From the NCBI RefSeq assembly GCF_001500065.1, contig NZ_LQIN01000005.1, positions 62,001-126,000 on the forward strand: a stretch of DNA of 64,000 nucleotides, given 5' to 3'. The position numbers and the translations under genes are program-made. Numbering within the stretch: the first letter of the stretch is position 1; every line of letters starts with the position of its first letter. Below, piece after piece: positions 53,660 to 61,955 of the stretch. The notes under the pieces were generated by a model. It ran no database searches. It saw only the letters and a list, made by a program, of their open reading frames with translations, and was not told the origin of the DNA. The DNA is from Mycobacterium sp. IS-3022. Lineage in GTDB: Bacteria > Actinomycetota > Actinomycetes > Mycobacteriales > Mycobacteriaceae.

Positions 53660-53815
53660 GTGGAATATTCCGGTGCTATCGCGTTGTTTGTCATCATCCT
53701 GTTGCCGCTCCTGCCGGCGCTACTGCACCTGGCCGTCAACGTCGTGGAGCGAAGCTCAGAACGTTTGCAGAGATCGGTTCGAAAGCGGGGCAACACCATC
53801 GGCCTCGATCACTGA
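53660..53815 (+). CDS. Small single-pass membrane peptide
   Basis: A 51-residue frame from GTG 53660 to TGA 53815. It reads EYSGAIALFVIILLPLLPAL, then a short amphipathic part and a basic tail (RSSERLQRSVRKRG). It has one clear membrane helix (about residues 5-28) and a positive C-terminal end, expected inside. GAGGAAA lies just before the GTG. It is not homologous to anything I recognise. It stands alone in the gap between the plus-strand SDR operon and the minus-strand WS/DGAT. Confidence 0.55.
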   Translation: MEYSGAIALFVIILLPLLPALLHLAVNVVERSSERLQRSVRKRGNTIGLDH

Positions 53816-54000
53816 CCTGACGTGGCGGCAGATAGCACGCCACACCAGAACTTCATCACTGTAGTAAGCGGTAGTAAGCGGCACCCGAAGGACCGGCTGA
53901 GATGGTGCAGATCCTCGATCGACTCGATGATTGACGGTCTCGGTCCGCCGTGCAACTGCTGCGGCTCACCCCGCAGCGACGTCGGTTCTCCTCGAGCCAG
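53816..54000. other. Gap between membrane peptide and WS/DGAT gene
   Basis: No coding potential recognised. An exact tandem duplication of GTAGTAAGCG lies at 53861-53880. No obvious terminator despite the convergent arrangement. Confidence 0.4.
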
Positions 54001-55416
54001 TTATCCCGTCGCCACGCTACGGCGCCCCTTGCGACGGGTGGCAGCCATCAGCTCATCCAATTCCGCTGACACCAATCCGGTCAATGTCCAAGGGTCTTCG
54101 ACGAGAACTGGGTCCACCTGTATGCCGACGTCGACCACGTCCCGATAGCTGAAGACGGTGAGGTTTATCCCCATTCCCATCGTCAGCGGACCGACGGGGA
54201 TTATGTGTTCGATCCGCGCGCCCGCGAGGTACAGCGTCGATCGGGGACCGGGCACATTCGAAATGATCAGGTTCGTGGACAACGGGCCCTTCTGCTCGAG
54301 TCCCGCCGCCTGGATCCCTCGAAACAGTAGGGTGACCAGCCAAGGCGGAACCACCTCGTTGATTCCGAGGTTCTGCTTCTTCGTCAGATCCTCGGCCAAT
54401 TCCTTGGTGCTGTTCATATTTCGATGAATAGCCGAGAGCCTCTCCACCGGATCCTCGACATCTGAGGCTATCGAAGCGACCATGGGATGCACCGCGTTGC
54501 CAAGGTGCTTGTCGTCCCCGATGCGGGTGGACATCGGGACTGTCGCCAGCAGGCTCCGCTGCGGAAGTTCGTCGCCATCGAGGAGATAGCGACGTATTGC
54601 GCCCGAGACGACACTGAGAATCACATCGTTCACTGTCGCGTCGAAGTGCTTTTTCACGTGCTTGACATCGTCGAGCGACAATGAGCAGTAGACGAATTCC
54701 CGGCGGCGCCCGATCGCACCATTGAACGATGTTCTGGGTGCACTCATGGGTCGCGGAGGAGGATCGTCGCGTCGCAGGTGCCCGATGGTCGTCACCGCAT
54801 CGCCGAGTGCATTCCGAACGAGTTGGACCACCCTAGGCGGCGATTTGAGCGCGGAAAGCGCTCCCCTGCCAACGAGCTCGAGAGCCGATCGTTCCGGGTC
54901 CGATTCCTCCTCGACCACCTCCGCCGGCAGACGCGTCGGCTGCTCCTCGAAATCACAGATGATGTCGGACAAACCAGCTCCGGAAACTCCGTCGACCATC
55001 GCGTGATGCTGTATCAGCAGGACCGCGACACGATCGTTTTCCACGCCCTCCAGGTACCATGCCTCCCACAGCGGCCGCGAGCGATCCAGCGGATGTGCAA
55101 GTAGGTTTCCGACCAGCGTGCCGAGTTCCTGCGGACCACCCGGAGAAGGAACCGCCGCACGGTGCACGTGCGCCTTGAGGGTGAAACGGGTGTCATCCAC
55201 CCACACTGGACGGTCGAGCCGCAGCGGCACCTGCTGGACGCGACGCCGGAATTCGGGCAGAAAGCGAATGCGATCCTCGAGGTGCGCCCGAAACGTGTCG
55301 AAGTTGAATCGGGCGTTCGACGACGGGTCCAGGATCACAAGGCCCGCAGTGTGTTGCGGCCATGCGGTGTTTTCCAGAGCCAGGAAGAAGGCATCAGTAC
55401 CCGCCACTCGCTTCAT
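54001..55416 (-). CDS. WS/DGAT acyltransferase (third copy)
   Basis: A 471-residue WS/DGAT enzyme with HHAMVDGVSGAGL (about residues 136-148) as catalytic motif and NLIISNVPGPRSTLYLAG near residue 385. The N-terminus RVAGTDAFFLALENTAWPQHT is typical. It is not close to the other two copies in the window by eye. It stands alone, divergent from an alpha/beta hydrolase with a 260-bp gap. Confidence 0.92.
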   Translation of the reverse strand: MKRVAGTDAFFLALENTAWPQHTAGLVILDPSSNARFNFDTFRAHLEDRIRFLPEFRRRVQQVPLRLDRPVWVDDTRFTLKAHVHRAAVPSPGGPQELGTLVGNLLAHPLDRSRPLWEAWYLEGVENDRVAVLLIQHHAMVDGVSGAGLSDIICDFEEQPTRLPAEVVEEESDPERSALELVGRGALSALKSPPRVVQLVRNALGDAVTTIGHLRRDDPPPRPMSAPRTSFNGAIGRRREFVYCSLSLDDVKHVKKHFDATVNDVILSVVSGAIRRYLLDGDELPQRSLLATVPMSTRIGDDKHLGNAVHPMVASIASDVEDPVERLSAIHRNMNSTKELAEDLTKKQNLGINEVVPPWLVTLLFRGIQAAGLEQKGPLSTNLIISNVPGPRSTLYLAGARIEHIIPVGPLTMGMGINLTVFSYRDVVDVGIQVDPVLVEDPWTLTGLVSAELDELMAATRRKGRRSVATG

Positions 55417-55676
55417 TCGAGATGCATTCCGTTCACTAGGCTTTACGTCGTTTGGACAAACTATGTCCGACTGGCGGCGTCAGAACTATTGAAGTCTCGG
55501 TGAGTAAGACATCCGATCTGCCTTTACCGCAGCCCAATCTAGGGTCAAACCCGAACGACTGACCGATCGTCTGCACGTCGCCACGGGTGGTGTTGCGTTG
55601 AACGGAGAAGGAAATCTCGGATGTTCTCAACTGGTCCCATCACCCGCGTGTCACTCGACGTCCGGCGGGATTGCCG

Positions 55677-56759
55677 ATGAAACCTTCAGCGCCACAGCAG
55701 TCTTGGACTCGTCGGGCGGCGATGATCCCGCACGTTGCGCTTGACGAGGCCATCTTGTCCGTAATCCGCACCCGGCAGCCGAAAACACCAACTCTGGCAG
55801 AGGCGGAACGAACAGTGGCGGAGATGGCGTCGGCGTCGGAGTTGTTCGAGGAGCGTGGTTGGGTGGATCGGCCCGCAACGTATCACCGCCAGCCACCGCC
55901 GCTACGCGATGACGACATCCTCGAATTGCGCTCCCGCACAAGGCCATTACGTCATCAGACGCTGACTTTCCCGTCGGGATTCCGCCCCCGGCTCGTAGAA
56001 CCGGGCGCCGAGCGATGGCTTAGTAACCAACGTAACGAGACCGTCCTCGTTCGGTTGCTGCGCCACCAGCAGACCAACGCCCCGTGGGTGATCTGCCTGC
56101 ACGGTTTCGGTATGGGATCGTCTCGTTTCGATCTGGCGACCCTGTGGGCAACCTACTTACACGCCAAGCTGGGGTTCAACGTGGCACTGCCGGTTGCTCC
56201 CCTGCACGGCTCACGGCGATCAGCTGACGACGGACAGCTCTTGTCCTTGGATCTGACATCGATGTTGCATGGGATAAGCCAGGCGGTCTGGGACGTACGC
56301 CGGCTGGTGAGCTGGCTGCGAAGTGCGACCGGAACACCGATAGGTGTGTATGGGCTGTCTCTCGGCGGCTATCTCGCTGCGTTGTTGGCCGGCATCGAGG
56401 AACTCGACTGTGTGGTTGCGGCTCTTCCGTTCGCCAACGTGCTTGGTTTGATGGAGCACCATGGACCGCCACCGATGTATCTGGATGTGCTGGGGTCCGA
56501 TCCTGCGCAGAACACCTTCCGTGTTACGTCCCCCCTTGCGATGCAACCACAACTGCCGCCAGAACGGCTCACACTATTCGCCGCACGTGGTGACCGGTTG
56601 ATTCCCCAGGACCAAACGCACGCTTTGTCCGCGAGGTGGCAGTCGCCCCATGACCATTGGATTAACAGCGGCCATGTCGGGTTTACGTGGTCCCGCGAAG
56701 CCAAACGCCTTGTGGGCGAGCAACTGAGCGCCGGGTTGTGTAGCTCGATCCAACATTGA
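55677..56759 (+). CDS. Alpha/beta hydrolase
   Basis: A 360-residue protein with a 90-residue N-terminal helical extension, then an alpha/beta hydrolase core: ICLHGFGMGSSRFDL (oxyanion), YGLSLGGYLAALLAG (nucleophile), ARGDRLIPQ (Asp) and INSGHVGFTWSRE (His). It is probably an esterase of unknown substrate. The ATG at 55677 is preferred to the TTG at 55671, and 55722 is possible. The 260-bp upstream gap shows no obvious operator. Confidence 0.82.
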   Translation: MKPSAPQQSWTRRAAMIPHVALDEAILSVIRTRQPKTPTLAEAERTVAEMASASELFEERGWVDRPATYHRQPPPLRDDDILELRSRTRPLRHQTLTFPSGFRPRLVEPGAERWLSNQRNETVLVRLLRHQQTNAPWVICLHGFGMGSSRFDLATLWATYLHAKLGFNVALPVAPLHGSRRSADDGQLLSLDLTSMLHGISQAVWDVRRLVSWLRSATGTPIGVYGLSLGGYLAALLAGIEELDCVVAALPFANVLGLMEHHGPPPMYLDVLGSDPAQNTFRVTSPLAMQPQLPPERLTLFAARGDRLIPQDQTHALSARWQSPHDHWINSGHVGFTWSREAKRLVGEQLSAGLCSSIQH

Positions 56760-56939
56760 CCGTACGACGGTCGCGGCCGCCGCTTCACCCTGCCCCTTGA
56801 CAGATCGTTTCTGCACCATGGCAGAAATCGCGCTGGGGCGCGTAAGGCGCTAGCCCTGAAGCGACTTCGGGCCACCTACCGAAGCAGCATGGTCTTGCCC
56901 ACAGTCCGACGGTCGCTGTTGAAGCTCTCGGCGATTCCA

Positions 56940-57353
56940 TCAGACGATTGCATCAGCCGACGGCCACGCACGTGCCAACCGCTGGTCCGTGGTGAGCAAC
57001 ACCAAGTCGGTCGTATCGGCGAGTTCCACGTAGAGGGCATCAGTGAGGCGCAGGCCGTCGCGACGCGCCCACGCTCCCGCAAGCAACGGTGAGAGATCAT
57101 GCCGAGTCACGGGGGCCTGCCGCAGCTCGTCAAGCGCCGCCTCGACCTGAACAGCGGTTAGTACGCCAGCGCGGTGCATGCGCCCCAGTGTCGATAGCAC
57201 CTCTGCGTCAAAGTGCGCCGGCGCGTGCATCACCGTGCTGGCCAGTCGCGCGCGTACCGCCGCGAACCGATCGCGTGTGCGGGCAAGTAGATCCACCATG
57301 GCACTGGCGTCGATGACCACGTGCTCCGATGGCGATGCGAAGGGTGTGGTCAC
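56940..57353 (-). CDS. vapC: VapC PIN-domain toxin
   Basis: A 137-residue PIN ribonuclease. The acidic metal site is visible: Asp in VVIDASAMVDLL (residue 15), Glu in FDAEVLS (about 50), Asp in LTDALYVELA and Asp in LLTTDQRLARAW. It would cut RNA, typically tRNA or rRNA loops in mycobacterial VapCs. The GTG start overlaps the vapB stop by 4 bases, so antitoxin and toxin are made from one message. Confidence 0.9.
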   Translation of the reverse strand: MTTPFASPSEHVVIDASAMVDLLARTRDRFAAVRARLASTVMHAPAHFDAEVLSTLGRMHRAGVLTAVQVEAALDELRQAPVTRHDLSPLLAGAWARRDGLRLTDALYVELADTTDLVLLTTDQRLARAWPSADAIV

Positions 57354-57568
57354 GCTCCGAACTCATCGCGGGCCGCATCGATCGCGTCCAGTACGTCGTC
57401 GTGCCGAGCGCCTGTGCTTCTGGCCTCCAGCCCGTCAAGCCAGGCGTCAGTTGCAGAATTCTCCAACTCGGCACTGATCGCGGCCTGCGTCAGCGCCGAG
57501 ACGTTCAAGCCGCGGGCCCTGGCGCGCTCTGCCAGATCGTCCGGAACATACACGTTCAACCGAGCCAT
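57350..57568 (-). CDS. vapB: VapB antitoxin (ribbon-helix-helix)
   Basis: A 72-residue antitoxin. RLNVYVPDDLAERARARGLNVSALTQAAI is a ribbon-helix-helix DNA-binding domain, and the acidic C-terminal half (LDAIDAARDEFGA) should wrap the toxin. ATG at 57568 starts the RHH strand directly, and the longer frame to 57592 would read through the operator. The message is probably leaderless (TATATT ends 7 bases before the ATG). Confidence 0.88.
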   Translation of the reverse strand: MARLNVYVPDDLAERARARGLNVSALTQAAISAELENSATDAWLDGLEARSTGARHDDVLDAIDAARDEFGA

Positions 57569-57586
57569 ACACACAAATATACACAC
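57567..57586. promoter_or_regulatory. vapBC operator: direct repeats overlapping -10 and start
   Basis: ATACACAC occurs at 57567-57574 and again at 57579-57586, a 12-bp period. On the minus strand the segment holds the -10-like TATATT (57576-57581) and the first base of the repeat lies in the vapB ATG. RHH antitoxins bind such paired sites, so this is the likely autorepression operator. Confidence 0.5.
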
Positions 57587-57666
57587 TGTCACTCGATCGC
57601 CCGCGCGAAAGACGGCCCGGTGGTACCGCTGCTCTGGACGCGCTGCCGAGGCGGCCGCCTAACTGG

Positions 57667-58740
57667 TTAGCCGTGTGCTCCGGTCGTCACCACGAGACGG
57701 CCGGTGGTCGCGCGCGCTTGCATGCGCTCCAGGGCGGTCGGCAATTCCGCCCACGGCACCTCGGCGCCGACGACGGTCCGAATCGTCCCGGTCCGAATCA
57801 TTTCGAGGATCCTGGTATGGGCGTCGATTCCGTCGGAGCGCGCCGGCCAATTGAACCCCAGGGTGCGACGGACGGCGAGCGGATCGGTGACGTAGACCAG
57901 ACACACGCCACACACGTCGAAGTTGCCGTATGCGATCGGCCGCGGTGAGATGTAGTCGCCGTCCTCGAGCGCGATGTCCTCGGCGAAGCCCGCCATCAGA
58001 TGGCGCCCGTTGAGCCCCATACACCGGAACGTCTGCACGGTCACGTCGCCACCGACCGCATCGAAGGCGACGTCAACACCACGGCCGTAGGTCAACTCCA
58101 TGACTTCATCGACCCAGTCGCCGCGCCGGTAGTTGATGGCGTGATCGGCGCCGAGTTCCTTGCAGAAGGCCACCTTCTCATCGCTACCGGCCGTCGCGAT
58201 CACCCGAGCGCCCAGCGCTTTTCCGAGAACCAAAGCGCCTGAGCCGGTTCCACCGGCAGCCGCGTGCACCAACAACGTCTCGCCGGGCTGCAGTCGGCCC
58301 CGTTCCCGTAGCGCGAACCAGCCCAGATGGAACGGGTAGTGCAGCGCCGCACCGTCGGTGTCGCTGATCCAGTCCGGCAGCTCCAGAGCGGTCGCCGCGT
58401 CGACGATCGCGTAGGAGGCGTAGCCGCCGAACGCCATCACCGGAATACCGACGATCCGTCGACCGACAAGATGCTCGGCACCCAGCCCCGCACTTTCGAC
58501 GACTCCGACCGTCTCCATGCCCGGCACGAACGGTGGTTGCAGGGGCAGTGTCGAGTAGCGCCCTCGAATGATGTCGATGTCGTTGAAGTTCAGGCAGAAG
58601 GCGCGCACGGCGACTCGGACCTCGTTGGGCCCCGGAGGCCGCACGTCCACCGTCTGCTGCTCGAGCACCTTGGCCGGGTCACCCAGGCTGGTGGCCACCC
58701 ATGCTCTCGACGAGATCGGTTTCGGTGTAGTTTGATTCAT
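57667..58740 (-). CDS. Zinc-independent MDR / quinone oxidoreductase-like dehydrogenase
   Basis: A 357-residue medium-chain dehydrogenase. LLVHAAAGGTGSGALVLGKALGARVIAT is the NADPH-binding segment, and FDAVGG follows later. The zinc ligands of alcohol dehydrogenases are absent, so it is a quinone oxidoreductase/enoyl reductase type. It starts in the stop of the sulfotransferase gene (ATGA) and is the last member of the TetR/DUF1214/sulfotransferase operon. Confidence 0.88.
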   Translation of the reverse strand: MNQTTPKPISSRAWVATSLGDPAKVLEQQTVDVRPPGPNEVRVAVRAFCLNFNDIDIIRGRYSTLPLQPPFVPGMETVGVVESAGLGAEHLVGRRIVGIPVMAFGGYASYAIVDAATALELPDWISDTDGAALHYPFHLGWFALRERGRLQPGETLLVHAAAGGTGSGALVLGKALGARVIATAGSDEKVAFCKELGADHAINYRRGDWVDEVMELTYGRGVDVAFDAVGGDVTVQTFRCMGLNGRHLMAGFAEDIALEDGDYISPRPIAYGNFDVCGVCLVYVTDPLAVRRTLGFNWPARSDGIDAHTRILEMIRTGTIRTVVGAEVPWAELPTALERMQARATTGRLVVTTGAHG

Positions 58741-60005
58741 CGTTCCTCCAGCCTTCGATTGGTGAGAAACCGGCTGCGATAGGCGCTCAGTCGGCTGTCG
58801 ATCTCGTCGGTGTCCAGCCCGAGGTCGGCGGGCTGATAGAGCACGCCGCCATAGCGGCCGCGCGGGTGATCTGATCGGAACTGCGCCATCGCAGCGCGCG
58901 AGTCCACCCCGAACGGCTGATCGGCGAGTTCGTAGATCGCCGCGATGGTGCCTTCCTCGTCGGCCATGAATTCCTCGAACCGCACGTCGACCGACTGCGC
59001 GGCGGGCAACGCGTCGCGGTCACGCACGCAGCCGTTCAGCAGGTCCTCGACACGGTCGAGCCAGTAGCGCGAAATGTTGTGCGGGTTCGGGCGGGCACAC
59101 GCCATCCGCGCCGCGTAGCTGACCATGGTCGCCATCGACTGCGTCACCTCGACCGGATCTCGATGCGTCACAACGAAGATGGCGTCAGGGAACGTCGAGA
59201 CGAGCGTCGGGAACTGCTCGAGATGCTGCGGCGACTTCAGCACCCACCGCGTTCCACCGCGCAGCCACTGCAACGCCTGTAGGCTGCGCTTCAGGTACGC
59301 ATACGACGGTGCCTGGTCGTTCGCCTTGTAGTGCGCAGCGAAACTCGGTACGTGATAAGTGGTTTCGAACAGCATCCCCGAGATGTCGTTCGCCAGGAGC
59401 TGGATCTCCTCATGCGCATGGTCGACGGTCATGTCATGCATCCGCTTGAACTCGGGCATCGACGTGTTCACCAGCTCCATGCCGGTCGCGCATCGCTCCC
59501 GCCGGGGTTGCGGATCGTGTTCATCCGGCGCCGGGAACGGCTCGAGGCTTTCCCAGTACGGCAGATAACGGATCGCGGGGTCGGCGGCGATCAAGTTGTG
59601 CAGATGGGTCGTTCCGGTGCGCGGAAGTCCGCAGATGATGATCGGACGCTCGATCGGGATGTCTTCGATCTCCGGGTGCTCGGTGATCAAGGCCGCCAAC
59701 CGAAGCCGATTCACCAGGTTGCCCACCAACTGCTCAAACACGACGGCGGTGCCGGTGTCGGAGAGCCCGGCTTCCTCGACAAGCGCGCCGCACAGCACGT
59801 CGAGGCGTTCCCGAAAACCCGGGTCGCCCCAGTCGGCGAGGCCTGTGCGCTCGGTCGCCGCCGCCAGCAATACCTGCGGTGACAGTTCCAGCGTTGCGCC
59901 GTAGGCGGCCAACGCTTGACGCATGGGCTGCGCGTCCGCCGGATACACCGGATCGGCAAGGTCCGTCAGCCTGATCGACGCCGGCCGCGTCACCCCGTCG
60001 ATCAC
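58737..60005 (-). CDS. Sulfotransferase-family protein
   Basis: A 422-residue sulfotransferase. IIICGLPRTGTTHLHNLI (about residues 123-140) is the 5-prime PAPS-binding loop, and VVTHRDPVEVTQSMATMVSY is the 3-prime phosphate site. It transfers sulfate from PAPS to an alcohol or phenol of an unknown acceptor, in the cytoplasm. The GTG at 60005 lies in the stop of the DUF1214 gene (GTGA overlap), and its own stop overlaps the MDR gene (ATGA). Position in a TetR-controlled operon suggests an inducible modification or degradation pathway. Confidence 0.88.
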   Translation of the reverse strand: MIDGVTRPASIRLTDLADPVYPADAQPMRQALAAYGATLELSPQVLLAAATERTGLADWGDPGFRERLDVLCGALVEEAGLSDTGTAVVFEQLVGNLVNRLRLAALITEHPEIEDIPIERPIIICGLPRTGTTHLHNLIAADPAIRYLPYWESLEPFPAPDEHDPQPRRERCATGMELVNTSMPEFKRMHDMTVDHAHEEIQLLANDISGMLFETTYHVPSFAAHYKANDQAPSYAYLKRSLQALQWLRGGTRWVLKSPQHLEQFPTLVSTFPDAIFVVTHRDPVEVTQSMATMVSYAARMACARPNPHNISRYWLDRVEDLLNGCVRDRDALPAAQSVDVRFEEFMADEEGTIAAIYELADQPFGVDSRAAMAQFRSDHPRGRYGGVLYQPADLGLDTDEIDSRLSAYRSRFLTNRRLEER

Positions 60006-61087
60006 GAGCGCAACTCCGCGACATCCTCCACGCGACACTGCGGACGGGCGGGGGTCTCCTCCGGCAGGAACCAGCGCAGCCAGATCAAGCCCTTGGACCT
60101 ACCGGCGGTCGACACCCAGTTCGGGTGCCCCGGATCCTGATCGCTGATCACGATTCGCCACGAACCGTCGTCCTCATAGCTGACCTGGGCGCCGTTGATG
60201 GTGACCCGCTCGTGGGTGTAGTCGTAGGTGTGCAGAAAGGGGTTCCAGAGACAGAGATTCCAGAACACACAGTCCGGTGAGGTGCCCTCGATGACGAGCG
60301 CCTGGTGCGGTTCTAGGTGGTAGGCGCCCATGGCGTATGCGGCGTCGCCGGCCGCCCATCCGTAGGACTGGGTCGGCACCGGGAAAGGTTCGTGAATCTC
60401 GTTGGGCGGCTCCACCCGAACGGGCAGCATCTTGCACTGCTCGTTGAGCCACGTCCGCGCCGCGCGCAGGCGGCGGGTCAGATCGGCACGGTCGTCGTGC
60501 CGACGGGCCGGCGGATCGATCGCCTCGATGTTCCATACCGGGCGCCGACCGTCCTCGGGCGCTTCCATGTAGTCGCGGGTGAGGGCGAACACCGCGTCGG
60601 GCTCGAGTTTGAGCCACGCGCCGGCTTCGGGTGCGGTGGCGCTCAGGGTGAACTCGAAGTTGCCGTCGGCGTCGAAATCCAGGGCCCGGTCATTGATGGT
60701 GCCGACGATCCGGTCGCTGTAGCGCCCGTCGTCGGGGCCGCCGTAGACGGTCATGGACAGATAGACGGCGTCGCCACGGTTGCCGCTGACGCGATATCGG
60801 CGGTCGGGATCGATCGGCGAGAGTTGGTAGAAGGCATCGGAATTGTCGCCGCCCCATTTCAGGTAGGGACTGATGACATCGACCAGGATGGGCTTGTCCT
60901 TGTCGCCCCAGACGTAGGCGTCCACGGCGACCCGCAGCAGGCTGAAAGCCAGCCGGTAGCCGTCGAGGATGTCCGGCTCGTCCAGTGGCGGATCGGCGTC
61001 GCGCACCCGTTGTTCGACGGCGCGGACCTCGTCGAGTAGGTCAGCGAACGCTGCCGAAAGGTCGTCGGCCGGTTGCACATTGCTCAC
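60002..61087 (-). CDS. DUF1214-domain protein
   Basis: A 361-residue soluble protein with a C-terminal DUF1214 domain: FWNLCLWNPFLHTYDYTHERVTIN, GSWRIVISDQDPGHPNWVSTAGRSKGLIWLRWFLPEE. Members are often found with sulfotransferases and TetR regulators in mycobacteria, but I know no established activity. The GTG start overlaps the TetR stop and its stop overlaps the sulfotransferase start, both by 4 bases. Confidence 0.85.
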   Translation of the reverse strand: MSNVQPADDLSAAFADLLDEVRAVEQRVRDADPPLDEPDILDGYRLAFSLLRVAVDAYVWGDKDKPILVDVISPYLKWGGDNSDAFYQLSPIDPDRRYRVSGNRGDAVYLSMTVYGGPDDGRYSDRIVGTINDRALDFDADGNFEFTLSATAPEAGAWLKLEPDAVFALTRDYMEAPEDGRRPVWNIEAIDPPARRHDDRADLTRRLRAARTWLNEQCKMLPVRVEPPNEIHEPFPVPTQSYGWAAGDAAYAMGAYHLEPHQALVIEGTSPDCVFWNLCLWNPFLHTYDYTHERVTINGAQVSYEDDGSWRIVISDQDPGHPNWVSTAGRSKGLIWLRWFLPEETPARPQCRVEDVAELRS

Positions 61088-61689
61088 GGATTCTCCTCAC
61101 TTGTGGTTCCGGCTCCCTGCATGACCAGCGCGCAGAGTCTGCCGACGACGTCGTCGCCGTCGTCGCGCTGCAGCACCTGCGCGGCGTAGAACGTGGTGCC
61201 CACGAGCACGTCGTAGACCATCTCGACGTCGAGGTCGGGCCGGACCAGCCCCTGCTCGATGCCCGACCGCACCAAAGCCGCGAAGTCGTGGCGGGTCTGC
61301 TCATCGAGAAGTTGCTGCGTACGGATGACGAGTGCCGGGTCGCGGTGGCGGTCAGCCAGGATGCCCATGGTGGCGCTGGCCACCACGGGTTCGCGCCAAA
61401 ACCTGAACACGCCGTCCACGAATTGTCTTAGGTCTGAGTGGAATTCACCCGAGCCCGTCAATACCTCGGCACTGTCCGCGGGACCGAACACCGCATCGAA
61501 AACGACGTGGGTCTTCGACGGCCAGCGCCGATACACCGTCGGTCGGCTCACCTCGGCTTCGCGGGCGATCGACTCGATGGACACCTGGTCGTAGCCGTCG
61601 CGCGCCAACAGTCGACGCGTGGCCGCCATGATGGCCTGCTGTGTGCGCGGATCACGTGGACGACCGCGCACGGGTTCTGCCCTCGTCAC
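61084..61689 (-). CDS. TetR-family regulator of the DUF1214/sulfotransferase operon
   Basis: A 201-residue TetR repressor. The HTH is VSIESIAREAEVSRPTVYRRWPSK at about residues 36-59, and the C-terminal half matches TetR_C_11-like ligand domains. GTG at 61689. It is the first gene of the four-gene coupled operon, with a 22-bp near-perfect palindrome 39-60 bp upstream, so autoregulation of the whole operon is likely. Confidence 0.87.
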   Translation of the reverse strand: MTRAEPVRGRPRDPRTQQAIMAATRRLLARDGYDQVSIESIAREAEVSRPTVYRRWPSKTHVVFDAVFGPADSAEVLTGSGEFHSDLRQFVDGVFRFWREPVVASATMGILADRHRDPALVIRTQQLLDEQTRHDFAALVRSGIEQGLVRPDLDVEMVYDVLVGTTFYAAQVLQRDDGDDVVGRLCALVMQGAGTTSEENP

Positions 61690-61727
61690 CGGCGCCGGGT
61701 CAATGTGAGTCGCCGCATGCGCACTAT

Positions 61728-61749
61728 CTTTACACTACGTAATGTAAAG
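61728..61749. promoter_or_regulatory. 22-bp TetR operator candidate
   Basis: Arms CTTTACA (61728-61734) and TGTAAAG (61743-61749) flank a self-complementary TACGTA core, with one mismatched base pair (C/A) on each side of the core. Minus-strand TACATT inside it fits a -10, so a bound repressor would block the operon promoter. Confidence 0.65.
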
Positions 61750-61765
61750 CCGTCAACGGTGTGCG

Positions 61766-61942
61766 GTGTTCGTCAGGCTCGTGTTCCTAGCCGTGGTGAA
61801 CGCGATCGGACAGGGCCAGACGTTTTGGATCTTTGCATTCATTTGCGCGTTGGGGCTGTGGTTCGTCTCGCTCTAAGTACCGGAGACCAAGAACCGTGAG
61901 CACGGCCAGATCGACGCCGACTTACAGCACCGATTTCGGTGA
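61766..61942 (+). pseudogene. 3-prime remnant of an MFS sugar-type transporter
   Basis: One frame reads QGQTFWIFAFICALGLWFVS, then Leu, an in-frame TAA (61874-61876), then VPETKNREHGQIDADL and a TGA at 61940-61942. This is the last helix and the PETK motif that end SP-family MFS transporters, where a Tyr codon usually stands at the TAA position. Nothing upstream encodes the other helices and no start is present. It is a dead gene end beside a TetR gene. Confidence 0.75.
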
Positions 61943-61955
61943 TGACCGGGGCAAC

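Noticed and set aside
53861..53880. Exact tandem copy of GTAGTAAGCG
   Set aside because: Only two units. Mentioned in the gap entry but not treated as a functional repeat.
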